Below, piece by piece: positions 16,370 to 25,358 of a stretch of DNA of 64,000 nucleotides. Position numbers and translations under genes: made by a program. Under the pieces are notes generated by a model. That model worked only from the letters and a program-made list of their open reading frames with translations. It did not search any database and was not told the DNA's origin. The stretch spans positions 38,055-102,054 of the forward strand of contig NZ_OCNE01000023.1 in assembly GCF_900230195.1 (NCBI RefSeq), given 5' to 3'. This stretch comes from Streptomyces zhaozhouensis (lineage in GTDB: Bacteria > Actinomycetota > Actinomycetes > Streptomycetales > Streptomycetaceae). The first letter of the stretch is position 1. Every line of letters begins with the position of its first letter.

Positions 16370-18634
16370 TCACTCGGGACGGGTCGCGGACGACAGCGGC
16401 GCCGGGGCCTCGGGCCGGGTCGTCGTCGGCGCGCCGGCGGCCGGCCCCTCGTGCAGGCCGAAGCGGTCGTGCACGCGGCGCAGCGCGGGCGGCGCCCACC
16501 ACATCGCCTCGCCGCCCAGCCTCATCGCGGCGGGCAGCAGCGCGCCCCTGATCAGCGTCGCGTCCATCAGCACGGCCAGCGGCAGGCCGACGCCCAGCGC
16601 CTGCATGAAGGAGATCTCCGAGATCAGGAACGCGAGGAAGACCACCGAGAGCGCGACGGCCGCCGCCGTCACGATCCGGCCCACGCGCTCCAGTCCGACG
16701 GCGACCGCCGTGGTGGGGTCGGCACCGCCCTCGTACTCCTCGCGGATCCGGGAGAGCAGGAAGACCTGGTAGTCCATGCCGAGTCCGAAGGCGCAGGCGA
16801 AGAGGAGCACGGGAACCGTGGAGACCACCTCGCCGGTGACGGTGAAGCCCAGCAGCCCGGAGAGATGACCGTCCTGGAAGCCCCAGACCAGCACGCCGAA
16901 CGCGGCCGTCAGCCCGAGCGCGCTCAGCAGCATCGCGACGAACGGCAGCAACACGCTGCCGGTCAGCAGGAAGAGCAGCACCACCATCGCGGCCAGCAGC
17001 GTCAGCCCGGCGACCGGCAGCCGGTCCAGGATGCTGTCCGTGCTGTCCATGGCCACCGCGACCCGGCCGCCCACCTCGGCCTCGCCCGGCGCCTCCACCG
17101 CGCGGGCGGCCTCCACCAGGTCCTCCAGCGCGCTGTTGCCGACCGCTTCCGGGACCACCTGCAACGAGGTGGCGCCGCCGTCGGCGGAGACCATCCCCGC
17201 GTGCGCGGGACCGGGTTCGGCTACCGGCACGCCGTCCACGTAGGAGCCGGTCGCGGCGTCCACCCGGGAGACGTCGGCCAGCCGGGACAGCTCCGCCGCG
17301 TAGGCGGCGAGTCGGTCGGTGTTCTCCTCCGGCGGCAGCGAGGGGAGCACCACGGAGAGCGCGTCGGACTCGCCCGCGTCGAAGTCGGCCCGCAGCTCCT
17401 CGGCGACCTGCCGGCCCGCCGAGGACTCCGGCAGCCCGCGCTCGTCGGCGCTGCCCAGCTTGATGTCGAGGAACGGGGCCCCGAGGACCAGCAGAAGCAG
17501 CGTGCCCAGCGTGGCGACCGGCACCGCCCGGCGCATCACCACCGAGGCCAGCCGGTGCCAGAACCCGTTCTCCACCGCGTCCCCGGCCGCGGAGCCGCCG
17601 CGCCGCCGCGGCATCCGCCCGGCGTTGGCGCGCGACCCGAGCACGGCCAGCAGCACCGGCAGCACCGTCAACGTGACCAGGGCGGTCAGCAGCGAGACCG
17701 CGATCCCCGCGTACGCCATGGAACGCAGCGCCAGCGCCGGGAACCAGGCGAGGCTGGCCAGGGTGACGGCGACGGTCACCGCGGAGAAGATCACGGTGCG
17801 GCCGGCGGAGAGCATCATCAGCCGTATCGCCTCGGCCTGCTCCCGGCCGGCCGCCAGCTCCTCCCGGTAGCGGTTGACCATCAACAGGCTGTAGTCCACG
17901 GCCAGTCCCAGACCGAGCACGGTGACCACGTTCACCGCGAAGACCGACAGGTCCGTCACGCCCGCCAGCGCCCACAGCAGTCCCAGCGTCAGCAGGATCG
18001 TGACGACGCCCACGGCCAGCGGCAGCGCGGCGGCCAGCAGGCTGCCGAAGACGGCGATCAGCACGATCAGCAGCAGCGGGAACGCGAGCAGTTCGCCGCG
18101 GATCGCGTCACGTTCACTCAGCTCGCTCAGCTCCTGGTTGATGACGGCCGGCCCGCCGAAGACGATCTCGACGCCCGCCGCCACCTCGCCCTCGTACGTG
18201 GGCTCCAGGTCGGCCAGCCGCTTGCCCGCCTCCGTCTCGTCGCCCTCGACCGCCGCGAGCACCAGTGCCGCTCCGCCGTCCTCGGCGCGCAGCCCGGGGG
18301 CGGGCGCCTCGTCCCAGTAGGAGACGACCTGCGCCACCCCGTCCTCGGCCGCCAGCCGCGCCGCGAGGTCGGCGCCGTACGCGGCCACGCCCGGGTCGTC
18401 CACGCCGTCCTCGGCGCGGACCAGCAGCACCAGGTTCAGCTCCTCGCGTCCGAAGCGCTCCGCCAGGGCGTCGGCCGCCCGGCTGGACTCGGCCGCCGGG
18501 TCGTTGAAGCCGCCGCCCTTCAGCCGGTCGAAGAGCACCCCTCCGGTGCCGGCGCCGGCCAGCGCCAGCACCACAGCCACCAGCAGTACGGCGCGGCGCC
18601 GCCGCAGCAGCACAGCGCCCAGTCGTCCCAACAT
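16370..18634 (-). CDS. MMPL-family RND transporter
   Basis: A 754-residue membrane protein with the twofold MMPL layout: one membrane segment at the N-terminus, a large extracytoplasmic loop (about residues 35-185), a block of five to six helices (about 190-350), a second loop (about 385-550) and a second helix block (about 550-715). Family signatures include a LGLGLAVDYSLLMVNRYREEL segment in the first half and FGLGMDYQVFLLSRIREEY in the second, which carry the Asp-Tyr proton-relay pairs. It would use the proton gradient to export lipids or small hydrophobic molecules. It converges on the SDR gene. The substrate is unknown. Confidence 0.9.
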   Translation of the reverse strand: MLGRLGAVLLRRRRAVLLVAVVLALAGAGTGGVLFDRLKGGGFNDPAAESSRAADALAERFGREELNLVLLVRAEDGVDDPGVAAYGADLAARLAAEDGVAQVVSYWDEAPAPGLRAEDGGAALVLAAVEGDETEAGKRLADLEPTYEGEVAAGVEIVFGGPAVINQELSELSERDAIRGELLAFPLLLIVLIAVFGSLLAAALPLAVGVVTILLTLGLLWALAGVTDLSVFAVNVVTVLGLGLAVDYSLLMVNRYREELAAGREQAEAIRLMMLSAGRTVIFSAVTVAVTLASLAWFPALALRSMAYAGIAVSLLTALVTLTVLPVLLAVLGSRANAGRMPRRRGGSAAGDAVENGFWHRLASVVMRRAVPVATLGTLLLLVLGAPFLDIKLGSADERGLPESSAGRQVAEELRADFDAGESDALSVVLPSLPPEENTDRLAAYAAELSRLADVSRVDAATGSYVDGVPVAEPGPAHAGMVSADGGATSLQVVPEAVGNSALEDLVEAARAVEAPGEAEVGGRVAVAMDSTDSILDRLPVAGLTLLAAMVVLLFLLTGSVLLPFVAMLLSALGLTAAFGVLVWGFQDGHLSGLLGFTVTGEVVSTVPVLLFACAFGLGMDYQVFLLSRIREEYEGGADPTTAVAVGLERVGRIVTAAAVALSVVFLAFLISEISFMQALGVGLPLAVLMDATLIRGALLPAAMRLGGEAMWWAPPALRRVHDRFGLHEGPAAGAPTTTRPEAPAPLSSATRPE

Positions 18635-18916
18635 GCCAGCTCCGCTCCCCAGGTGTTCGTTTCGCCTGCCCCTACGACGGACCCGGCCGCCGAGGCTGTG
18701 ACACGAAACGCGCCGGCGCGGCGAATGAGACCTGGATCACGGCCTCCTCGTCACGACGCCGCGTCAACGAGGGGCGACGAGCTGACCGATTCGCCCCGTT
18801 GAGCGGAGCGTGGGGCGGCGGGAGGATGGGAGGCGGCCACCGGGTGGGGCTGAGCGCGGCGTCACGGGACGGGTCGCGCGCCGGCGGTTTCCCAGCCCTA
18901 CCCTGGAGCAGCCCCC

Positions 18917-19687
18917 ATGCGCACGCGTGTCCGAAACCCCCGGCCGATCGTGGCCATCCCCGCACTGCTCGCCCTGGTCGGCGCCCTGCTGCTGACCCTG
19001 CTCGCCTCCCCCGCGCGGGCCGCGGGACCGTCCGCCCCGGCCGCCGAGCCGACCCGGATCATGGCGCTCGGCGACTCGATCACCGGCTCGCCCGGCTGCT
19101 GGCGCGCCCTGCTCTGGCAGGACCTGCGGGACGCCGGCTACGCCGACGGCGTCGACTTCGTCGGCTCCCGCACCCCCGACGGCTGCGGCTTCGACTTCGA
19201 CGGCGAACACGAGGGCCACGGCGGCATCCTCGCCACCGGCATCGTCCGCGACGGCCTGCTGCCCGGCTGGATGGCCGGCGCCGACCCCGACGTGGTGATG
19301 ATGACCCTGGGCACCAACGACGTGTGGAGCGGGCTGTCCACGGAGGCCGTGCTGGAGGCCTACACGACGATGGTCGGCCAGATGCGCGCCCACAACCCGG
19401 AGGTCCGGGTGCTGGTCGCGCAGATCCTGCCGATGGACCCCAACGGCTGCGCCGACTGCGGCGGCGGAGTGGTCGAGCTGAACGCGGCGATCCCCGGCTG
19501 GGCCGCCGCGCTGTCCACGGGCGGGTCCCCGTTGACCGTGGTCGACCTGTGGACCGGCTTCGACACGGCGACCGACACGGCGGACGGCGTCCACCCCAAC
19601 GACTCCGGCATCCGCAAGATGGCCGACACCTGGTATCCGGCGCTGACCGGCGTGTTGGACGACCTGGGACCGGCGACGGTTCGCTGA
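18917..19687 (+). CDS. Secreted SGNH/GDSL esterase (carbohydrate esterase family 3-like)
   Basis: A 256-residue hydrolase with a cleavable signal peptide (MRTRVRNPRP, hydrophobic core IPALLALVGALLLTLLA, cleavage near ARA-AG at about residue 36). Block I is MALGDSITGSPGCW with the nucleophile Ser, block III GTNDVW, and block V DGVHPNDSG with the Asp-x-x-His pair. The order and spacing match CE3-type acetyl-xylan esterases and related lipases. It acts outside the cell, probably removing acetyl groups from polysaccharide. The start has GGAG upstream. It is monocistronic and ends at a strong hairpin. Confidence 0.85.
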   Translation: MRTRVRNPRPIVAIPALLALVGALLLTLLASPARAAGPSAPAAEPTRIMALGDSITGSPGCWRALLWQDLRDAGYADGVDFVGSRTPDGCGFDFDGEHEGHGGILATGIVRDGLLPGWMAGADPDVVMMTLGTNDVWSGLSTEAVLEAYTTMVGQMRAHNPEVRVLVAQILPMDPNGCADCGGGVVELNAAIPGWAAALSTGGSPLTVVDLWTGFDTATDTADGVHPNDSGIRKMADTWYPALTGVLDDLGPATVR

Positions 19688-19689
19688 CA

Positions 19690-19723
19690 CCGGCGTGCGG
19701 CCGGCGGGCCGGCCGCGCACCGG
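19690..19723. terminator. Hairpin between convergent esterase and sigma-operon genes
   Basis: A 16-bp inverted repeat (19690-19705 against 19708-19723) with two mismatches, between the esterase stop and the stop of the anti-sigma-like gene. It probably ends transcription from both sides. Confidence 0.65.
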
Positions 19724-19729
19724 CGGGCG

Positions 19730-20434
19730 TCAGGGGAATGACGGCCACCGCCGCTCGTCGAAGGGCTCGCCCTCGGCGTCGTAGGCCACGACCCGGTAGC
19801 CGTCGGACAGGTCGGGCAGCCGCTCGGGGTCGAGGAACCACACGCCCCAGTCGGCTCCCTCCAGCGCCACCACGGTCGCCTCGTAGGTCGTCGTGGTCTC
19901 CTCGGAGACCACCTCGACCCGCGAGGGCCTGCCCTCCCCGAGCCGCCACGACCCGCTGACGGCCAGCGGGACGCCCTGTTCGGTGGTGATGTCGAGGCTG
20001 AGGCTCTCCGGGTTGATGCTGTCGCCGACGACGCCCCTGGCCTCGTCGGCGGCCTCCTCGAAGGTGTCCGGCTCGGTGAAGAAGTAGTTCTGCCGCCCCT
20101 CCGCGAGCAGGCCGAGCACCAGGTCGTCGTTGACCACCACCGGTTCCTCGGGCCCGACCTCCCGCACCTCTCCCGGCGAGGTGGCGACGGGCGGGTCGGT
20201 GACGCTCTCCTCCCCGTCCTGGCCGCCGTTCTCTCCGCCCCACCAGGCGGGGGCGGTCGCGAGCACGACGGCGAGCACGCCCGCCGCCCCGGCGCCCCCC
20301 AGCGCCAGCGCACGCCGGCGCGCCCTGAGCTTCCGCCCCCGGCGGACGATGCTGTCGACGGGAGCCGGGCCGGCCTCCATCCGCTGCGCCGCCCGGCGCA
20401 GCTCCACGAGGAACGTGTCCTCCTCATCCGCCAC
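19730..20434 (-). CDS. Membrane-anchored anti-sigma-like sensor protein
   Basis: A 234-residue protein with a cytoplasmic N-terminus of about 40 residues, one membrane segment (ALALGGAGAAGVLAVVLAT, about 40-60), and an extracytoplasmic domain (about 95-225). The gene follows the ECF sigma factor with a 6-bp gap and has AGGAGG before a GTG start, which suggests a membrane partner of that sigma factor. No zinc-binding anti-sigma (ZAS) motif is seen, so an anti-sigma role is inferred from position and topology. The outer domain is clearly similar to the secreted protein encoded at 20991-21551 (GLLAEGRQNYFFTEPDTFEEA here, GLLPEGKQNYVVSDPAAFDEA there). Confidence 0.72.
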   Translation of the reverse strand: MADEEDTFLVELRRAAQRMEAGPAPVDSIVRRGRKLRARRRALALGGAGAAGVLAVVLATAPAWWGGENGGQDGEESVTDPPVATSPGEVREVGPEEPVVVNDDLVLGLLAEGRQNYFFTEPDTFEEAADEARGVVGDSINPESLSLDITTEQGVPLAVSGSWRLGEGRPSRVEVVSEETTTTYEATVVALEGADWGVWFLDPERLPDLSDGYRVVAYDAEGEPFDERRWPSFP

Positions 20435-20440
20435 GGCTGG

Positions 20441-20965
20441 TCACCTCCTGCTCCCTTCCGGACGCAGCACGCGAACGGCCGGGTCGGCACGCAGCTTCTC
20501 CAAGCCACGCGCCGCCCGGCTGCGTACGGTGCCGAGCCGGACCCCCAACAGCGTCGCCACCTCGGTCTCGGTGCGGTCCTCGACATAACGCAGGACGACG
20601 GCGGCACGTTGCCGTGCCGGGAGCCTTCGCAGTGCGTGCGCCAACACGTCGCGGGCCAGCACCTGTTCGGTCCGGTCGCGATCGCTCCGCTCCGGAAACC
20701 GGGTGGTCAGCCATTCGAACACCCGAAGCCCGCGGACACGGTCCCGATGGGCGTTGATCATGATGCGCCACGCGTAGGCGTCCGGATCGTTCGCCTGCGC
20801 GACACGGTGCCACTGGGCGTAGGACTTGGCCAGCGCCACCTGCACCAGGTCTTCCGCGTCGTGGTGGTGGCCGGTCAGGAGGTACGCCGTGCGCAGCATC
20901 CGGGGCCACCGGCTGACCGCGAAGCTCCTGAACTCGGCCTCGTGGGCCTCGGATGTTCGAGTCAT
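20441..20965 (-). CDS. ECF RNA polymerase sigma factor (SigE family)
   Basis: A 174-residue ECF sigma factor. Region 2 is FRSFAVSRWPRMLRTAYLLTGHHHDAEDLVQVALAKSY with the usual AEDLVQ core-binding segment. Region 4 is LRRLPARQRAAVVLRYVEDRTETEVATLLGVRLGTVRSRAARGLEKLR with a clear helix-turn-helix. There is no C-terminal extension. It sits between a secreted protein gene (25-bp gap upstream) and a membrane protein gene (6-bp gap downstream) on the same strand, forming a three-gene operon. It probably directs transcription of its own operon in response to an envelope signal. Confidence 0.92.
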   Translation of the reverse strand: MTRTSEAHEAEFRSFAVSRWPRMLRTAYLLTGHHHDAEDLVQVALAKSYAQWHRVAQANDPDAYAWRIMINAHRDRVRGLRVFEWLTTRFPERSDRDRTEQVLARDVLAHALRRLPARQRAAVVLRYVEDRTETEVATLLGVRLGTVRSRAARGLEKLRADPAVRVLRPEGSRR

Positions 20966-20990
20966 GTGGGGGTGTGGGTCGTGAGCGGAC

Positions 20991-21551
20991 TCAGAAGCCG
21001 GTCGCGATCTCGATCTCGTCGATCACGTCGCCGTCGGCGTCGCTGGCGGTGATGGTGAAGGCGTCGCCCTCGACGCCGGCGGCGACCGGGTCGAAGTAGT
21101 AGGTGCCCCAGCCGTCCACGTCCTCCAGCGCCACCGGCTGCGCGTAGTAGCCGAAGTCGGCGCCCTCGGCGACGATCTCGATGTGCGGCACGCCCTCGTC
21201 GAGGCGCCAGGCCCCGGTGATCAGCTCGACCTGGCCGTCCACGGAGGAGACGCCGGCGCTGATGCTGTTCGGGCGGATGTCGTCGCCGACCAGTTCCCTG
21301 GCCGACTCGACCGCCTCGTCGAAGGCGGCCGGGTCGGAGACGACGTAGTTCTGCTTGCCCTCGGGGAGCAGGCCCATCACGTTCTCGGCGTTGATCTCCA
21401 CCGCCTCGTAGGGCGCGACCTCGATCAGGTCCATCCCACCGAGCGTCTCCACCTCGCCCGCGTGCGCGGTCGGGGAGAACAGGAGCGCGGCCCCGGCGAC
21501 GGCGACGCCGCTCGCCAGCAGGGTGCGCCTCAGGGTGGTGGTGACGGTCAT
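20991..21551 (-). CDS. Secreted protein homologous to the sensor domain of the sigma-operon membrane protein
   Basis: A 186-residue protein with a Sec signal peptide (TTLRRTLLASGVAVAGAALLF, cleavage near AHA-GE at about residue 32). The mature part aligns along its length with the extracytoplasmic domain of the membrane protein at 19730-20434: GLLPEGKQNYVVSDPAAFDEA against GLLAEGRQNYFFTEPDTFEEA, then similar SxxWRLxEG and VALE.DxWG segments. It lacks a membrane anchor. It is the first gene of the sigma operon. The function is unknown; it may compete for, carry or report the same ligand as the membrane sensor. Confidence 0.78.
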   Translation of the reverse strand: MTVTTTLRRTLLASGVAVAGAALLFSPTAHAGEVETLGGMDLIEVAPYEAVEINAENVMGLLPEGKQNYVVSDPAAFDEAVESARELVGDDIRPNSISAGVSSVDGQVELITGAWRLDEGVPHIEIVAEGADFGYYAQPVALEDVDGWGTYYFDPVAAGVEGDAFTITASDADGDVIDEIEIATGF

Positions 21552-21614
21552 GAACCCCTCCAGAGGGTCTCGTCGTTGGTCTGTCGTACCTCAGACGTGA
21601 CCTCTGGCCCGAAC

Positions 21615-21812
21615 CTATCCCCTGCCCGACGGACTCTTCTCCGACGGTGTCCCCCCACCGGTGCCGGCCCCCGGCCGCGGGCCGGGCCTGGGCCCCGGCT
21701 GACCGGGACCCGGCTGGTCCGGGCCCGGCGGTCGCGGCGGTACGGGGTCGGGCGGCGGCGCGGGCTTCGGGGGAACGGGGTCCGGCTCGGGCCCCGGCCT
21801 CGGCGTGCTCAT
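21615..21812 (-). CDS. Small proline-rich protein
   Basis: A 65-residue protein made almost wholly of Pro, Gly, Asp and Arg (repeated PxPDPVPP and PGPxQPGP). A strong ribosome site (GGAGGG 6 bases before ATG) supports translation. Short proline-rich proteins of this kind are frequent in Streptomyces; no function is known. It is the next gene upstream of the sigma operon on the same strand. Low complexity makes the call less certain. Confidence 0.5.
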   Translation of the reverse strand: MSTPRPGPEPDPVPPKPAPPPDPVPPRPPGPDQPGPGQPGPRPGPRPGAGTGGGTPSEKSPSGRG

Positions 21813-22068
21813 CGGGCACCCTCCCTCGACGACGGGCGGACGCCCCGGGTACCCCGCCTCCGGCCCCCCAAACGGCGCCGCCCTCCGGCCGGCGACACGC
21901 GACACGCGACCGGAGCACGCTGTGCGCGGTTGCGCGGGCTCGGCCCGGGATGATCGAAACCGTGCCATTCCGTCAGGAAGCCCCCGGATCGGTGGCGTGG
22001 CGGTTTCACCGAGGACGCCTCGGGCACGCGCCGGGAAGTCGCGAAACCATAACGAAGGAGGGCGGAAG

Positions 22069-24930
22069 GTGCTCGCACTCTTCGCCCTGCACGCGGTGGT
22101 CGCCGCGTTTCTCCCCTGGCTCGCCGCCCGCGCGCCCCGCGCCGCCTGGTATGTCGCGGCGCTGCCGCCGCTGGCCGCCGTCGGGTGGGCCGGGTGGCAC
22201 ACCTCGGCGGTGCTGGACGGGCGGACGCTGAACGAGACGCTGTCCTGGGCGCCGGCGCTCAACCTCACGATCGAGCTGCGGCTCGACCCGCTCTCGCTGC
22301 TGATGGTCTATGTGGTCAGCGGTGTCGGCGCCCTGGTGCTGCTGTACTGCGCGCGCTATCTGCCGGGGGCCGGCCGGGAGGCGGCGCTGCTGCTGCTCTT
22401 CGCCGGCGTGATGTTCGGGCTGGTCACGGCCGACCAGTTGATCGCCCTCTATGTCTTCTGGGAGTTGACCAGTGTCATCTCCTTCCTGCTGATCTCCGGC
22501 CGGAGCGAGGGTTCCGACCACCGCAGGGCGGCCGAGCAGGCGCTGCTGACCACGGCGGCCGGCGGGCTGGCGATGCTCTTCGGCTTCATCCTGCTGGGCG
22601 CCGAGGCCGGCACCTACCGGGTCTCCGAGCTGGTGGCCGACCCGCCGAGCGGCGGGCTGACGTGGCTGGCGGCGACGTTGATCCTGCTGGGGGCGTTCGC
22701 CAAGTCGGCGCAGATCCCGTTCTCCGCCTGGCTGCCGGCCGCGATGGTGGCGCCGACGCCGGTCTCGGCGTATCTGCACGCGGCGGCGATGGTGAAGGCC
22801 GGCGTCTACCTGGTGGCGCGGCTGACGCCGGCGCTGGAGGGCGTCGGGCCCTGGCGGCCCGCGGTGCTGGCGGTCGGGCTGACGACGATGGTGGTCGCGG
22901 CCTGGCGCGCGCTGCGGCAGAACGACCTGAAGCTGCTGATCGCGTACGGCACGGTCAGCGAACTCGGCATGTTGATCGCCCTGTTGGGCGCCGGGACCCG
23001 CACCTCGGCACTGGCCGGGGAGGAAATGCTGCTGGCGCACGCCGCGTTCAAGTCCTCGCTGTTCCTGACCGTGGGCGTGGTGGAGAAGACCACCGGCACC
23101 CGGGATCTGACCCGGCTCTCCGGCGTGGGGCGGCGGCTGCCGCTGCTCGCGGTGGCGGCGACGGTCTCGGCCGCCTCGATGGCGGGGCTGCCGCCGCTGG
23201 TCGGCTATCTCGGCAAGGAGGCGGCGTTCGACGGGCTGTGGCACGCGCCGTTCGCCGGCGGCGTGTGGGCGGTCGCCGGGATGGCGCTCGGCTCGCTGCT
23301 GACGGTGGCGTACTCGGCGCGGTTCGTGTGGGGCGCGTTCGCCCGCAAGCCGGGCATCCCCGAGACGGAGCCGGGGCCGGCGGCGCTCGGGCTGCTGTGG
23401 CCGATCTGCCTGCTGGCCGCCGCGGCGCCCGTGCTCGGCGTCTGGTACGCGGGCACCGCGCGGCTGGTCGAGCCGTACGCGGACACCCCGGGGCTGATGG
23501 TCGGCGAGGGGCACGCCTACGCGGTGAAGCTGTGGCACGGCGTCACCGCCCCCCTGGTGCTCTCCGTGACGATGATCGTGCTGGGGCTGGTGCTGCACCA
23601 GGCCCGGCTGCCGGTGGAGCGCGTCCGCCGCCGGATGCCGAGGCTGCCGGACAGCCAGCGCGGCTACGACCTGACGGTGCACGGCGTCGACCACGCGGCG
23701 ACCTGGCTGACCCGGCACACCCAGGTCGGTTCGCTGCCCTTCTACCTGACGGTGCTGCTGGTCACCGTCGTCGCGGTGCCCGGAGGCACGCTGCTCTCCC
23801 ACCCACCGGACTGGCCGGAGGTCGTCGGCTGGCACTCGCTGATGGAACTCCCCCTCGGCGTCGTGGTGTTGAGCGCGCTGGGCGGTCTGGTGGTGGCCCG
23901 GCACCGGCTGACGGCGGTGCTGCTGGTCGGCGCGGTCGGCTACGGGGTGGCCGGGCTCTTCCTGGTGCAGGGCGCTCCGGACCTGGCGCTGACGCAGTTC
24001 CTGGTGGAGACGCTGACCCTGGTGATCTTCGTGCTGGTGCTGCGGAGGCTGCCGTCCAACTTCACGCCGGAGCGCCCCTCCTCGCGCGGTCGGCTGCTGC
24101 GGGCCGGGGTGGCGCTGGCCGCGGGCGGCTGCGTGGCGTACTTCGCGGTCTCGGCGACAGCGGCGGGGAACTCCCTGGAGCTGTCGGAGACCATCGTCGA
24201 GCGGGCCCCGGAGACCGGCGCCTACAACGCGGTCAACGCGCTGCTGGTGGACTTCCGCGCGCTGGACACCCTGGGCGAGATCAGCGTGCTGCTGGTGACG
24301 GCGATCGGCGCCGGCTCGCTGCTCGGCTACCGCTCCTCGCGCCGACAGTGGCCGACGGGCCCGCGGGACGGCAGCCGGGCGGCGCGCGCGTTCCGCGGCA
24401 TCCACTGGGACGTGCCGCGCGAGCCGTGGCTGCCGGAGGCGGACGAGCTGCCGAGGCGGGACCGTTCGCTGCTGCTTGAGGTGGTGGTGCGCGCGCTGTT
24501 CCCCGCCGTGCTGGTGCTCTCCGTCTATCTGCTCTTCGCCGGCCACTACCGGCCCGGCGGCGGCTTCGCCGGCGGGCTGGTCGCCGGGCAGGCGTTCACC
24601 CTGCGGTACCTGGTGGGCCGCCGCGCGGAGGCCGCGTTCCCGCTGCCGATCACCCCGCGGGCGGTGGCCGGCGGCGGGCTGGCGCTGGCGGCGCTCGTCG
24701 CGCTCGCTCCGCTGGCCTTCGGCCGGCCGCCCCTCTACAGCGCCTCGTTCGAGCTGGCGATCCCGCTGCTCGGTGACCTCAAGGTGGTGACCAACGTCTT
24801 CTTCGATCTCGGCGTCTACCTGCTGGTGCTGGGCGTCTGCCTGAAGCTGCTCTTCGCCCTCGCCCAGGCCAGGGACGCCGGCGACACCCTGGTGCCCTAC
24901 CACGAGCGGCCGCGGGGGGTGCGCGGATGA
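22069..24930 (+). CDS. mrpA: Mrp Na+/H+ antiporter subunit A, fused to subunit B domain
   Basis: A membrane protein of 953 residues. The first 520 residues are the NuoL-like proton-translocating module (DPLSLLMVYVVSGVGALVLLY, FWELTSVISFLLI, FAKSAQIPFSAWLPAAMVAPTPVSAYLHAAAMVKAG). A DUF4040 segment follows at about 594-661 (GAPDLALTQFLVETLTLVIFV). The C-terminal 150 residues form an MnhB domain (FAGHYRPGGGFAGGLVAGQA), normally encoded by a separate mrpB gene. The start is GTG at 22069 with AAGGAGG about 7 bases upstream. It heads a six-gene operon in which all but the last junction overlap by 4 bases. Confidence 0.93.
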   Translation: MLALFALHAVVAAFLPWLAARAPRAAWYVAALPPLAAVGWAGWHTSAVLDGRTLNETLSWAPALNLTIELRLDPLSLLMVYVVSGVGALVLLYCARYLPGAGREAALLLLFAGVMFGLVTADQLIALYVFWELTSVISFLLISGRSEGSDHRRAAEQALLTTAAGGLAMLFGFILLGAEAGTYRVSELVADPPSGGLTWLAATLILLGAFAKSAQIPFSAWLPAAMVAPTPVSAYLHAAAMVKAGVYLVARLTPALEGVGPWRPAVLAVGLTTMVVAAWRALRQNDLKLLIAYGTVSELGMLIALLGAGTRTSALAGEEMLLAHAAFKSSLFLTVGVVEKTTGTRDLTRLSGVGRRLPLLAVAATVSAASMAGLPPLVGYLGKEAAFDGLWHAPFAGGVWAVAGMALGSLLTVAYSARFVWGAFARKPGIPETEPGPAALGLLWPICLLAAAAPVLGVWYAGTARLVEPYADTPGLMVGEGHAYAVKLWHGVTAPLVLSVTMIVLGLVLHQARLPVERVRRRMPRLPDSQRGYDLTVHGVDHAATWLTRHTQVGSLPFYLTVLLVTVVAVPGGTLLSHPPDWPEVVGWHSLMELPLGVVVLSALGGLVVARHRLTAVLLVGAVGYGVAGLFLVQGAPDLALTQFLVETLTLVIFVLVLRRLPSNFTPERPSSRGRLLRAGVALAAGGCVAYFAVSATAAGNSLELSETIVERAPETGAYNAVNALLVDFRALDTLGEISVLLVTAIGAGSLLGYRSSRRQWPTGPRDGSRAARAFRGIHWDVPREPWLPEADELPRRDRSLLLEVVVRALFPAVLVLSVYLLFAGHYRPGGGFAGGLVAGQAFTLRYLVGRRAEAAFPLPITPRAVAGGGLALAALVALAPLAFGRPPLYSASFELAIPLLGDLKVVTNVFFDLGVYLLVLGVCLKLLFALAQARDAGDTLVPYHERPRGVRG

Positions 24931-25358
24931 CCACCCTCGACCTGGTGATGGCGCTGGTCGTCGGCGGTCTCTTCGCCGCCGGCTTCTATCTGCTGCTGGA
25001 CCGTTCGCTGATGCGGGTGCTGCTCGGCGTGATCGTGCTGGGCCACGCCGCCAACCTGTTGCTGCTCCTGACCGGCGGCCCGCCGGGGATGCCGCCCGTG
25101 GTGGCGGAGGGGGACGACACGGAGCGCTACGCCGACCCGCTGCCGCAGGCCATGGCGTTGACCGCGATCGTGATCACGTTCGGCATCACGACGCTGCTGC
25201 TGGCGCTGGTGCACCGGGCCTGGCAGTTGGACGGGCACGACGAGGTGCGGGACGACGTCGAGGACCGCCGGATCGGCACCGTCGAGGACCGGGAGGAGAG
25301 CGGCCCGCCGCTGCCCACCGACCGGGACCACGAGCCGGGAGGGGGAAGCGGCCGATGA
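24927..25358 (+). CDS. mrpC: Mrp Na+/H+ antiporter subunit C (NuoK-like)
   Basis: A 143-residue protein with three membrane helices in the first 100 residues (LVMALVVGGLFAAGFYLLLDRSLMRVLLGVIVLGHAANLLLLL; DPLPQAMALTAIVITFGITTLLLALVHRAW), typical of MnhC and NuoK. The polar C-terminal tail is acidic and non-conserved. The ATG overlaps the mrpA stop (ATGA). Confidence 0.92.
   Translation: MTTLDLVMALVVGGLFAAGFYLLLDRSLMRVLLGVIVLGHAANLLLLLTGGPPGMPPVVAEGDDTERYADPLPQAMALTAIVITFGITTLLLALVHRAWQLDGHDEVRDDVEDRRIGTVEDREESGPPLPTDRDHEPGGGSGR

Noticed and set aside
14372..18802. A 1476-codon plus-strand open frame opposite the XRE and MMPL genes
   Set aside because: Low-complexity His/Arg/Gln-rich translation antisense to well-supported genes, without recognisable domains.
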